Part shown: positions 13,401 to 23,200 of the stretch, one piece after another
Layout of the letters: every line of letters starts with the position of its first letter
Position numbering within the stretch: position 1 is the stretch's first letter
From: Branchiostoma floridae
Lineage: Eukaryota; Chordata; Leptocardii; Amphioxiformes; Branchiostomatidae
NCBI RefSeq assembly: GCF_000003815.2
Contig: NC_049979.1
Span: forward strand, 4,726,206-4,790,205
Reading direction: 5' to 3'
Length of the DNA: 64,000 nucleotides
Position numbers and translations under genes: made by a program
Notes under the pieces: generated by a model
Told to the model about the DNA's origin: nothing
The model's database searches: none
Seen by the model: only the letters and a program-made list of their open reading frames with translations

Positions 13401-13790
13401 AGGCAACAAAACACACAGAACGTAAAACAATAGTCAGGAGCATAAATCTGTGTATATTCCTGGGTAAACACTTTTATTTTTCGTTTCCGGAGACGTTAAA
13501 CCAGAGAGTGAGTTAGTGAGTGAGTGCGTGTTCCGCAGACATCTCGGCTGGGCCCCATTTCAGAAATGGGACCTTAGCCTTAGAGGATGTATTTTTGCCA
13601 TTTTACTCGTCTAATACATTTTTTCTTCTCACAGAAATCCTTGGTGCCATCAGTGTACCTGCTGCTGGACGTTTGTGGCATGCATGGCAGCAAACTGCTG
13701 GGCACAGCCCTGGACCCTGGGCTCAGGGAGATATACAAGGCACTCCATACGGACTACAGCAGATATCACAAGTACAGAGGAAAAGTGTGA
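1402..13790 (+). CDS. URB2: URB2-like (Urb2/Npa2 family) ribosome biogenesis protein, C-terminal half, 16 exons
   Basis: Exons read by splice sites and phase: 1402-1565, 2239-2364, 3624-3846, 4413-4521, 4880-5019, 5583-5840, 6648-6859, 7248-7326, 7753-7903, 8881-9014, 9386-9490, 10182-10304, 11351-11553, 12220-12355, 12809-12877, 13635-13790. All phases join and give about 795 codons before TGA. The earlier part lies off-window; vertebrate URB2 is about 1500 aa. The family acts in the nucleolus in pre-60S assembly. Support is the C-terminal Urb2 domain pattern: FHATCRVLTSLLQHH, then FLVAEYVSELQ, then VYLLLDVCG and DYSRYHKYRGKV at the very end. Exon 3 has a NAG-NAG acceptor (tacagcag). Exon 13 ends just before a 100-N gap with no GT donor; a GC donor at 11554 would keep phase. 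The family call rests on remembered motifs, not a search. Confidence 0.75.
1893..2015 (+). mobile_element. tRNA-derived SINE, copy 1
   Basis: A box-like TGGCGTAACTGG and B box-like GAGTTTGATACCC are followed by the body phrase TTGTGCCCTTGGGAAAGGCA and ACACGACTTTCC. The same body occurs at 6440-6600, 12527-12664 and 44392-44545. It lies in a URB2 intron. Confidence 0.8.
2688..2750 (+). pseudogene. tRNA-like sequence, degenerate
   Basis: AGCGCAGTGGGAGA resembles an A box, a GCATT/AATGC anticodon-like stem follows, and GGTTCGATTCC matches a B box; a T run comes next. The acceptor stem does not pair and the T stem has a mismatch. A decayed tRNA or SINE head is more likely than a working tRNA gene. 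Confidence 0.4.
3220..3536. mobile_element. hAT-like MITE with CAGGGCTCGAAATAC-type end
   Basis: The right end GGTATTTCGAGCCCTG is clear. The body is rich in TACCTGCACC/GGTGCAGGTAA words and contains the phrase AATTTAGGAAGTGT. A second copy is at 5223-5535, an inverted piece at about 9240-9322, and end fragments near 2515 and 54178. The left end here is eroded. Confidence 0.65.
5223..5535. mobile_element. hAT-like MITE, second copy
   Basis: The left end CAGTAGAGCTTGAAATAC and right end GTATTTCGAGCCCTG form an imperfect TIR. The interior matches 3220-3536, including the AATTTAGGAAGTGT core. I could not find an 8-bp target duplication, so the hAT label rests on the TIR form only. Confidence 0.65.
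6440..6600 (-). mobile_element. tRNA-derived SINE, copy 2
   Basis: Read on the minus strand it has GGTGTAATCGGCAACG (A box region), CCCGAGTTCGAAACC (B box), then TTGTGCCTTTGGGAAAGGCA and ACGACTTTCCTCACTTCA. It sits upstream of the URB2 exon at 6648. Confidence 0.8.
8240..8467 (-). mobile_element. 5S rRNA-derived SINE
   Basis: On the minus strand the head (8467 to 8350) follows the 5S rRNA plan: GTCTACAGCC at the 5' end, then GTACTTGGATGGGAGACC (the internal promoter C-box region, essentially identical to 5S), ending GGATGCTGTAGCC. The central part is diverged. An unrelated tail follows, down to an A run (plus-strand T run near 8243). This is the layout of 5S-headed (SINE3-like) elements. It lies in a URB2 intron. 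Confidence 0.75.
9240..9322 (-). mobile_element. hAT-like MITE fragment
   Basis: In reverse orientation this carries the CAGGGCTCAAAATAC end, the TTTTTTCTGCA segment, and the body as far as AATTTAGGAAGT. The other half of the element is missing. Confidence 0.55.
9507..9717. mobile_element. MITE with TACTGTAAATGCA ends, copy 1
   Basis: It starts TACTGTAAATGCAGAAATG and ends AAATGCATTTACAGTA. The interior has repeated CCGCGAA/TTCGCGG words that fold back on each other. Related copies are at 14133-14343 and 63381-63572. It lies in the URB2 intron after the exon ending at 9490. Confidence 0.85.
10480..11340. repeat. Tandem repeat of about 250 bp, three to four diverged copies
   Basis: The phrase GGTTATGTTCAGCACCATGG and neighbouring GGTGTTCAGCACCAAGGACA-type words recur near 10555-10600, 10855, 11050-11100 and 11261. 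Each is followed by GACAGGTCATT and AAGTTCAA. The last units include a copy of the start of the next URB2 exon. Confidence 0.75.
11212..11262 (+). pseudogene. Partial duplicate of a URB2 exon 5' end
   Basis: A TTTAG acceptor followed by GGAAGCCTACCAGACCACGT repeats, with few changes, the start of the true exon at 11351. The copy breaks off after about 50 bp at GGATGCTAG and runs back into the tandem-repeat unit. Splicing to it would bring an early stop, so it is a decoy acceptor. Confidence 0.8.
11578..11677. other. Assembly gap (100 N)
   Basis: Exactly 100 N, a usual placeholder for a gap of unknown size. It follows the URB2 exon ending near 11553, so a missing exon or donor context here cannot be excluded. 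Confidence 0.99.
12000..12107. mobile_element. Short TIR element, GTTAATGCCCC ends
   Basis: GTTAATGCCCCACC on the left and GGCGGGGCATTAAC on the right form an inverted pair about 108 bp apart. There is no coding capacity. Family unknown. Confidence 0.55.
12527..12664 (-). mobile_element. tRNA-derived SINE, copy 3
   Basis: Read on the minus strand it has an A box-like GGCACAATCGGCAGC, a B box-like GAGTTTGAACCCC, then TTGTGCCCTTAGGAAAGACA and ACGACTTTCCTCACTTCA. The same body as the other SINE copies. It lies in the URB2 intron 12356-12808. Confidence 0.75.
12920..13200. mobile_element. MITE-like repeat with GTCATACCTG ends, copy 1
   Basis: It starts CTGTCATACCTGGG and ends CAGGTGGGTATGACAT. 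Shared interior words with 28880-29135 (in opposite orientation) include the CGATACGGGT/ACCCGTATCG block, TGCATTTTGCATCG-like and CCAAATTT. Confidence 0.6.
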
Positions 13791-13970
13791 ACACAGCCCT
13801 GGACCCTGGGCTCAGGGAGATATACAAGGCACTCCATATGGACTATAGAAGATATCACAAGTACAGGGGAAAAGTGTGAATACAGCCCTGGACCCTGGGC
13901 TCAGAGAGATATACAAGGCACTCCATACAGACTATAGCAGATATCACAAGTACAGAGGAAAAATGTGAAC
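13704..13970 (+). repeat. Triple tandem copy (89-bp unit) of the URB2 terminal coding sequence
   Basis: Units 13704-13792, 13793-13881 and 13882-13970 are nearly identical. The first encodes the last 28 residues and the TGA at 13788-13790. The next two lie in the 3' UTR. The unit is not a multiple of three, so read-through would not keep the frame. Confidence 0.9.
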
Positions 13971-14065
13971 ACACGTGTATACAGTATAGTGGTAAAAAGG
14001 TCTTAAGCTTTTGTGGTATCATAGTACAGTGTATCATAACGATGTATGATTAAACAATTATGACT

Positions 14066-14071
14066 AATAAA
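14066..14071 (+). promoter_or_regulatory. Poly(A) signal AATAAA, URB2
   Basis: This is an AATAAA about 276 bp after the URB2 stop and just past the tandem units, in a plausible 3' UTR position. Confidence 0.5.
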
Positions 14072-14132
14072 TATGACGCACAAGCATCTAGTTGTCTCTC
14101 ATGTTCTTGTACCAAACACTCCACAGTCCACA

Positions 14133-14343
14133 TACTGTAAATGCAGAAACTTTCACGCTGGTTTAATATTCACAGTTTTTGCAGTGGCTGCTTCACTGCG
14201 AACTTAAAACCACCGCAAACATTTTTCCATGGCAGTAAGAGACTTCAGTGCATGGTGCTACCGTGAAATTAAAACCACTGCAAAAAGTAATTTTCCCGCT
14301 ACCATGAAATTAAATCCCCACAAACTTAAATGCATTTACAGTA
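14133..14343. mobile_element. MITE with TACTGTAAATGCA ends, copy 2
   Basis: TACTGTAAATGCAGAAAC at the left and AAATGCATTTACAGTA at the right, with the same order of internal words as 9507-9717 but many CpG-to-TpG type changes, suggesting an older copy. The rest of 14072-15025 shows nothing coding. Confidence 0.8.
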
Positions 14344-15025
14344 ATACAGGTATAGTCATCCATGCTGGGTTGTGTGGGTGGTTGTTATTATCCAGATGCC
14401 CTCACGGAGGAGTAATATATTATCATCTGTTCAGTATGTGGAATAAAATAAATGTCACATCAGAAAGCTGACCTGGAAATAGCTGACAAGAAGTAATGGC
14501 CCAGGGCAAATGATTTCCACTCAATAACTTATTTACTCAATGCTGATAGATTATTTTAATCAGGTATGAGAGAAATTTTATTATCAAAACTGTGAAGTGA
14601 TAGAAACAAACTGTTTTCAGCTATACATTGTTGTGGAATATTAAACTGGTCAATAGCAATAAACAAGTTGCAATGTAAATACTGCATTGAATTAAAGTCT
14701 AAGTTGTATTTAGAGCTTAGCAACAATTCGATAATATGGTACTTTGTTTGATGATCAATTTTGGTCCAAAGGGAATTTCTTCCTTAACAATAAATGCTAG
14801 TCAGTTGTTTCCGTTTGCTACAACGGTTTAGATTTATGTGGTATTATAAGATTGTGGCATTGTTACAACGTTTACTAGTTGCAATTTGATGAGCGCTATG
14901 ACATTATAGTAAACCATAAAATTGACAGACCTATTGTTGTCAGTGATGACACTTAGGCAGTGCCCTAAATACCATGCGAGTGTTTAAACACAGAATCCTC
15001 CCCAGAGACGAGCCACACGTGACAG

Positions 15026-17004
15026 ATGACATTGAATCAGCAGCAGGTTCTGTGTGAAAGTGTTCTGACTACACTGAGAAAATTTTTGCACTTCCATTTC
15101 AACAACCTCTCCTCCTGGGTGGAAGAAAACTCCACAGTACCACAGGTATGTAAACTGCTTTGCTCCAGGATTGTGCTCTAATTCACATTTCCACAAATTC
15201 AGCATGTTGCAGATCTGAGTTTTTAAAAATTACTACATACCTATTTGCTTAGAATGGACAGTTTAAATCCACATTCCCAGTAAATCATATAGGTACAAAA
15301 AAAGCTCAAAAACGACTTTTCCCAGGTGTTTTTTGGTCTTATATTTGGCAAAGTTTCCTTCAATTCATTGCATACACAGGCTGCATTTTGTTAGATTGAC
15401 ATGTATTTCTGTTACACCCAGCTGAGTTATCCTAAAAATATGACACAACATGTACATTTTGTTTGGAGAGTAAATTAGTGTGCTACTACATGTGCATACT
15501 TACATGCATAATATCATAATACATGTAGTATTTGACATGTACATAACAGGTCGGAATACATAACATCAACGGGTCTGGTTCGGTAAAACATTTTGTTTTT
15601 TATATTGAGTCATTTCTCCTACATTTGTAACTCTAGTAAATTCCAGCTTCATGTACAGTACATGTATTGCAATGTCATCATTTTGAAAATGTTAAGTAAT
15701 TACAGAGAAGAAGACGTGAAGAAAAAACATTTATTGGTAACATACAACATGAGGTTCAGGTACATGTTGGACTTATGTGGATGGCATCAGAAGTATTGAC
15801 AATAACAATATCTGGTGTGCCATATTTTCTTTTACATTAAAAGTTTGAAGAGATGACAGTTGATATAAAAAATAATAATTATATGTACAGTCAAGCAAAT
15901 CTTGAACAATCCATTGAGGTAATCTAACTTTCATCCATATTAAATCTAGTTCTCAGTTGCTATTTGAAAATAAGTTACACATGATTGTGATTCCAGTAAC
16001 GTTACATTATGTCATTATAGTAAGAAATTTTAACAGTCTATGCAGAAATGTATGCTCTCTTTGTTGTAAGTTTACATCTGTCTGTATGATCATCACAGAT
16101 GGAGGCAGGTAAGGAATCTGTCCTAGCAGTGTTACTGACCTCAGAAGATGGATGTGAAATCACTGAGTTGACAGCTGCATTTGGTCAACTGAACAAGTGG
16201 CCGAGCATTCGATCTTCTCACATCCCAGACCCAAGAACTGGGAATTTTCTGTCAGAAACTGAGGAGGCAAAGAAGAGAAAGCTGCAGGCTACCTCGCAGA
16301 GAAGCAGGAAACTTGAAATCCAACTGGCTCGCCTGCAAGACAAGCTCTCAAGGGAGCACAGGAAGACAAATCGTATTCTCCAACGCATTGAACATCAGAA
16401 GGAAGAAAAGGCAAAACTTTCCACGGTTCAGTCTGAAATCCGCCAGCTCAGAGGGGTGATGTCTGACGTGTGCGATGTGCGTAGGAAAGCAAGGCTGAAC
16501 CTGCAAGATGCCAAAGAGAAGGCAGAAAAGGCAGTAAAAACAGAGGAGGCCTCCCTCAAACAGCAGTCTGACACCCTCGCAACACTGCAGGACGTCAGGA
16601 AAGAAATACAAAAACTGCGGTTCCATGTAGATCTGGAGAAAGAGAGGCGACGTTTAGGTGCCATGACTCTACACAAGGGCACCTGGAAGAAAGACAAGGG
16701 CTTGTACCGTAATGTACAGACCCAAACAGAAGAGGTGCCCCGTGCCAAGAGCTATGAGACGTTTGTGACATATGACATTCCAGTTGGAGCACTGAGGAGA
16801 CCAAGTAGTTGGCCTAACGAATATGGGTCCTCTCTGCCTGTCACTAGTAGTAGATACACTAGTGTGGAGTTGTGGCGTATTGGTGAAACAACAGAGAACC
16901 AAACTGGCTCTCGTAGTGTAACCCCTAGCAGAGAGTTGCCCCAAAAGTTCAGGTTGTGGTCTGGACCACGTAATTCAAAAGGTAACAAGTACTTGATACA
17001 GTGA
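15026..17004 (+). CDS. Uncharacterised coiled-coil protein, two exons, about 341 aa
   Basis: Exon 1 15026-15145 (40 codons) starts at an ATG preceded by an in-frame TGA at 15020-15022 and ends CACAG/gtatgt. Exon 2 16099-17004 follows a catcacag acceptor in phase 0 and ends at a TGA. The protein opens with a short globular region (KFLHFHFNNLSSWVEE), then has a long Lys/Glu/Arg/Gln-rich stretch at about residues 95-240 with heptad-like spacing (LEIQLARLQDKLSREHRK), predicted coiled coil. The C-terminal 100 residues are Ser/Pro/Arg-rich and look disordered. VQTQTEE near residue 250 resembles a dynein light chain (LC8) TQT motif. I do not recognise the family. A cytoskeletal or ciliary role is only a guess from the coiled coil and TQT. 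Confidence 0.75.
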
Positions 17005-17297
17005 GTTCTTCTAAAGGGCTGCCATGTTGATATGGTGTCATCTTTAGAAAGCAAAATGTTCACTGACAGGCTCTCATTGAAATGTCACAACACAATCACT
17101 GTTGTCATGTCATTTAGAATACCTAGGTCTACATGGACTTCATATGTTTAACACATTCACTGTCTGTTGTCTTGCTGGTTTCACTTCAAACATAGACTAT
17201 ACAAATATGCTCTGCAGTATCAATAGTGCAGAAGACAAGAGACAGTCTGGCACTGTAGCCTGATTTAATTGCCAATCAGCCCCGAACAGCAATGTAA

Positions 17298-20200
17298 CTA
17301 ACAGCCCATCCAGTCTTCGGCTATGGACCTCGGGTAGCCTCTTTTCACCTTGAGATGATGGCTGCTGTACTTCCAGTAGTTCCTTCCACGGAAGAAATAA
17401 ACTTCACCTGAAAGAACATTTGCAAACAGCTCTTAGAAATTGGATGTCACTCAAATAGCTTTTGTAAGCATCTACCAGTACATAAAAGCAGTGCAATGGC
17501 CAAGTAGGTAGAGTGTGTTTGATCCCGGCCGAGTCATACCAAGACTTTAAAAATAGTGATTTCTCTGTTAACCACTCAGCCTTTTGGAAAGAGTTTTGCA
17601 GTTGAACTACTAGTTAGGCCTACCTCACATTTCCAAACCATGGCCCACCAAGCAGCTATTGGAAAAACACCAAACTACACAAGAAGTAAAAGTGTATTGT
17701 CCTGGGCATGACATTTTTATTTTTTGTTTCCATAAACAGCCCGTCCTGGCCCCAATTTGAGCGGAAATGTGACGTTAGCCTTACTTACCATCCTCGCCCA
17801 GGTCTGAAGCACAGTCAGGACTAGACGGCACGCCGTGCCACATGCTGACGGGTCGGGGGTAGCCTGGGTCCAGGGTCTTCGTCTCCTCGTTGTATCTCCA
17901 GTACAGGTCTCCCTGTCAACAATATAAATTCCTTTCATAAGACTTCCAATGGGCATTTGATTCATAATTCATATGTGCGGCTCTTTGACAAATTTTTTTC
18001 TTCAGTTGATTTCTAGCAGAGTGCCAGTAAATATTTTGCATGCCAGCATATCACTGCAAGCCTTAAATCCTATCACAGCAAAGCAGCGAGCACAGTGTGA
18101 GAGTGTTAAAACAATACCAGTAAGCCTCTTCAAGGCTTGAGCAAACACAGAATGTTTGAGCTACACCACCCCTTTCTTCCAACAAAAGTAAATGTAGTTT
18201 ACCTTGGAAAAATAACCACAGTTGCAGGGTTGGACAAGTCCACTAGTCCTATTGTCCGGGGCAAGTGAACGTGCTGATCGGGCAAGTGCATGACCTACCC
18301 CACTTGCCCAATCAGGCAAGTAAGATTTCTCCATCAAACAAGATTTTGATGTACTTGTCACTGTCATGACATCAAGCAATGGTCAACATAGAAAAATAGA
18401 GGCAATGATAAGGAGTCCAATACTGGGAGTCAAAATGCATATAAAAGTGACATTTGAATTTTAGGCAAGTGAAAAGTTGGTTCAGGCAAGTAAAATCTTT
18501 TATGCGGTTGCCCAATAGGACAAGTGAACTTTGGAAAACTTGTGCAACCCTGCAGTTGGCACACTGCCTTACCTTAAAGAAATAAGTCTTTTTAGTTGGT
18601 CTCCAGGCAACAGCAGCATCCACATCATCCGTGGGCAGGCCAAAGTCTGAGATGGGCCGTGGGAAACCTGGCGCCATGTTAGCACCATCAAACAACCAGT
18701 ACTGGGCACCTACAGGGAATCAACACAGTGATATGTCATTAATTAAAAAAGAATTCATGACACAAGTCTTCAGGAAAAATGACTGACAAGCTAGCAGATG
18801 TACAGTATATTTGGTGGTTTCATGAAATGATAAGAAACAGAACTTTTGAACAAAGTCTTCTTTGTTACACAGCCTTCTTTAAATCTTCTGTAAACGTTTC
18901 GATAACCATCTGCCGCCTTAATCCGTGCAAAATGAAACAAATACTATCGGTGCCATATAAACTAGACAAAGCCAGTGCAAAGGAAAGAATTACACCAGAA
19001 GATACTTACTTTTCAAGCAAACATTTTGAACTTTTTTCCACAAACCCCTCACCACTGAAGAAGACGATTTTATCGTGTGGTCGGGTGTAGGCAGCATTGT
19101 TTGGTGGTTTCACCAAATGGTAAGAAACTGAGAACTGTCAATAAACTTTTCAAGCAAACATTTTGAACTTTTTTCCACAAACCCCTCACCACTGAAGAAG
19201 ATGATTTTATCGTCCTGTGGTCGGGTGTAGGCAGCATTGAGGTATGTAAGCGTGCTGACTGACACGCTATAACGTCGCTATGACGTGCACAGGGGACACG
19301 CAGTGACGGCAGTCATGAGGTGCTGTTTGGGGCACCAAGAACGGCTGTCATTTACTGTATTCATATTATGATAAGGCGGGAACAGATAGTAACTTTGCAC
19401 TAAAATAGTTTTACAGTCATATTTTACAATATTTTAATATTTATGAATGGCAGAGCTTCGGAAAACATCGATGTTTTGACAAGTTCGTAACGTCGGTCAC
19501 CCGTCACACAGGATGGGCGGCGGAGATCGATCAGCGATTCCTTCGGCAAAATAAAGGAAATAACACCTACATGCCGTAATCTATACTTTCTTTGTAATAT
19601 CCTAGTGTAAAGTTCCGTGTCTTTTCTTGTCTAAATTTGCTAATAAGAGCTGTATAACCTGCCCGGTGCGTCGGATTCACGGGGGGAGGCCCGGCATTTT
19701 GGTTTGAAAATCAGCTGCTTTGGACAGAAGCTAGCCACTTATTGTGTTACAGATTGCGACGATACGGCGTAAATTGCCTGGATGCGCAAGTGTATGAAGT
19801 ATGAACAAAATAAAGTGTATAGTGCGTAGTCTCTATATCTCACTGACAATTTATGTTATGAATTTGGGAAGTTATGTTGGAAAAGCCGAATCTTTAATCA
19901 GCGCTGTGTTTCATCGTCGTAATGCGTCCCCCTGAACGCCACGACGGCGTTGGAGGGTGCCCAGTGAAACGCTGTGACGGTCCTATTTCATGGGGATACT
20001 CGAGCCACGGAGGTAAAAAATGACTTATATCTTTAAAAAATGTTTTTACAATTAAAATTGTACAAAGACTACACGCAATTTTCGCAATTAAGAAAATTTC
20101 ACATCCTTACATTTTTTACTTTTGTTTCGTTACACTGTCGCTGCCGTGTGTTAACCTGCACAAGGAAACGGGTTATAAAGTACATCGACTTTATACGGCA

Positions 20201-23200
20201 CTTTTTTAGCGGGTTTGGGCGACCAGAAACGGGAAATGTCTGTCCGTTGATTGTGTTTCGGTCGACTGCCCGATGACCAGGAACGTCCGATGGCGACTTT
20301 CCGACCCAGTTCCAACCCAAGAGCGCTGTCAGGAACAGGTAGGGTCATCAGGTAGGTCTTCATGCAGAGTTGCGCCCTTGACTACCAGCCATGAAACCCA
20401 AATTCCTAGCTACCGATGTAGCTACACAGCTAGCGATGGCTAAACTAAGGAATATCAGCTTATCTAGAAATACATGTGGTAACTTGAATAGAACTGAGCG
20501 TACCTGCCCGGTAAAAATTGGAAAGGTCTATTATTATAGGGGATTGTCCTGGTTAAGTTCATTGAAGTAAACAAAATGCCAATTGAAATATTTCATACGG
20601 TTGTGAAATGTTGCTACATATTCAAAGGAAGCTGGCCAAATTACTTATCTTTTGAAAGAGTTTATTTCATATTTCTTTATGTGATTCTCCCCCTGCTATT
20701 ACTGTTAGAACGTCCCCTAGATCGTGGGAATCCTCATAGTCAATATATAGAAGTTCGCTACATCCAAGCTGTACTGGGTGTCGGTGCTTTGATCTAGTAT
20801 CATATGTACCGCGCCGACGACAAAATCAATCAATTTTGACAGCACTACCGCCTATCACGCGATGCATGACGGTCTAGCATCAGTTGTCGGTAGAAGAAAA
20901 TATTTGTGCGCCTTGTAGGAAATGCCACAAACATTATATTTTCTCCCTTTAAACTGGTACATGGACAGTGTTTTGTAAGAAAAGTGGTAAGAAGGGGTAT
21001 CAGCCTGAAATATGCACTTTGAAGGGATATTGGATCTCGTTTTATTGTCAATTTATTGGCGCGGGACGGACAAGACGTGAGGCTGCCCACGAAAGTGCGT
21101 GCGTCGCCAGTCAAAGAACAAATGTGCCGGCCAGTATCATTTGTAGTTTCTTTACTGCGCTATATACAAACGAGACTGAAAGCATTTAATTATGAATTAT
21201 TGTACACATCGCCTCATATATGCTCATTGCTCAAATTTATACATAACACAGAAAAGTCACAGATTATTGCGTGTAATCACTTGGAAAAGTAAATTATACA
21301 TGTACATCGTCTGAAGGAAAATCATCAAAAATGTAAAAGGAAATCACATGTGGGGAAAGCGTCCAGAAAGACGGGAAAGGACATGAATCATGATAGGGAA
21401 AAGATTTTTCAGGGAAACTCCTACAAAATGTTTTCAGAGCCTACAATAGCAAACTTCTTGGCTGTAGGGCCAACAAGCCCCCAAGAATTGAAGAAAACTC
21501 TCAACCCTCGATGTAACGAAACGACTCCCTCCGTCCTTGGTTAGACCAGAGTCTTTTTTGTGTGTGTGTGCGTGTCGGTGCAAGCATTGGTGCAAGGAAG
21601 TGGTAAGCTTTAAATGTAAACCAGAAAACAAGATATTCATACAAAGACCAAGTAGATTAGAATAATTTTTACGTAGTTTCCTAGCCTAGTTTCCTAACAT
21701 CGGTTCATAACATTGATTTGAACGAACAGTCAGCCATTCTTGAGATTATCATTTACAGGAAGCAAGCGGGCGCTCCTGGTGCACCAGACGGGCCGACATG
21801 CAGCGTGGCCCGCCAGCGCCTCCGGCGTTAGAGTATCTGCTAAAGAAAGAAAAAAATATTGAAATTTGAGTCACAAGGTTTTGTTATCAAGTAAACCAGT
21901 TCATAATAAAGAATCAAGTATAGAAGATGTGTAGTTTATGACTTGTCTGTATGCATCTGGCTTGTGAAAGGAAGACTCGAAGCGTAAACTCTGGCTCATG
22001 CTCGCAAATATTATGTTGTGCGCGTGGACGTGGTCGGTGATAATACCAGACCCATTTCCAATCAGAGGCCCGGCTAGGAAGTTTTGGGGTACGAAAAGTA
22101 TGACATTTAAGACAACAAAATACAAATGTACGCTAAACGTGCTAAATTATTCAAGTGTTCAAGGGCACACATTGTGCATATCTATTGATTGTTTTTTTCC
22201 GGGCTGCTCAACACGCTATTTTATAAACTGAAGAGTATGACTAGGAAAACATTGACTCAATTATTTCAACAAGAGAGTGCACAGAGTGAAAAAAAACTAC
22301 TTTACCATCGTCTTGACATGATAACAAAATTGCATTTAGTGTAACCCGTTTTGGCGTGCGCCTCAACACGCAATAACGGGAGACAACCGGGTCGGCTTAG
22401 TGAAATTAGCATACCAAAAAAAAGAGATCTACACACACAAAAACAGAGAATAATCTCAAAAAGGAAAATCTAATGCCATATTGATGTGCAAATGCTGCAT
22501 GCTAAGGCTCCAAACTGTTGGCGTGTGTATGTCCGTCCTTTTGCGCGGCTCAACACGCCATAACGGCGTCCTGGCGTGCCTGCCGTCACATGCTGACGGT
22601 CGGACTGGCAAGTTCAATGTGTGCCACTGTGTGTGTTGACGTTATATTATGAAACATCTATGATTTACAAACAAAGTTTTTAGTACCAAAATACTTTTAT
22701 GCAACCTCTGGTTCTCGGCAAAACAACCTGAAATCGATGGACAAATGAAACGCACACCAACCCATGCTAGATGTGTGTGTAGAATAAGTGGCTAGCTTTC
22801 CTTCAAACCGGTTCGTATCAGTCATGGCGGTTCTTCCGTGCCGTGCACTGCGCGGCGGATACGATTTTACACAGGTCTATCAGCAACCAATCGGTGCAAA
22901 ACGCTTGGCATAACATCTAAAAATTAGGGGAAAGGTAAAATTTATAAATTCTGGTGTTCGTTCCTTTTTTTATTTGCAGAATGGATTCGTCAAACTCTCT
23001 CCAATCCGCGGCGCCCACCCGACCCACGAACTTCGCAAACTCGATCATTTTTTCCCAGGCTTTGTCATTCTTCATATAAAAAAATAAATAAAAGGCGATT
23101 ATAAGGTATTTTCAAGTCAAGTCTCTACACTTTACATCGTCTGGATGCAATAAAAGACTCATAAAAGACAGCCGTTCTTGGTGCCCAATACAGCACCTCA

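Noticed and set aside
17490-17535. Another tRNA-SINE head (GGCCAAGTAGGTAGAG, TTTGATCCCGGC)
   Set aside because: A and B box-like words are too close together and no SINE body follows.
20040-21292. Frames of 70-90 codons inside the 4-kb transposon
   Set aside because: No transposase motif, no splice-joined continuation, opposing-strand overlaps. Treated as chance.
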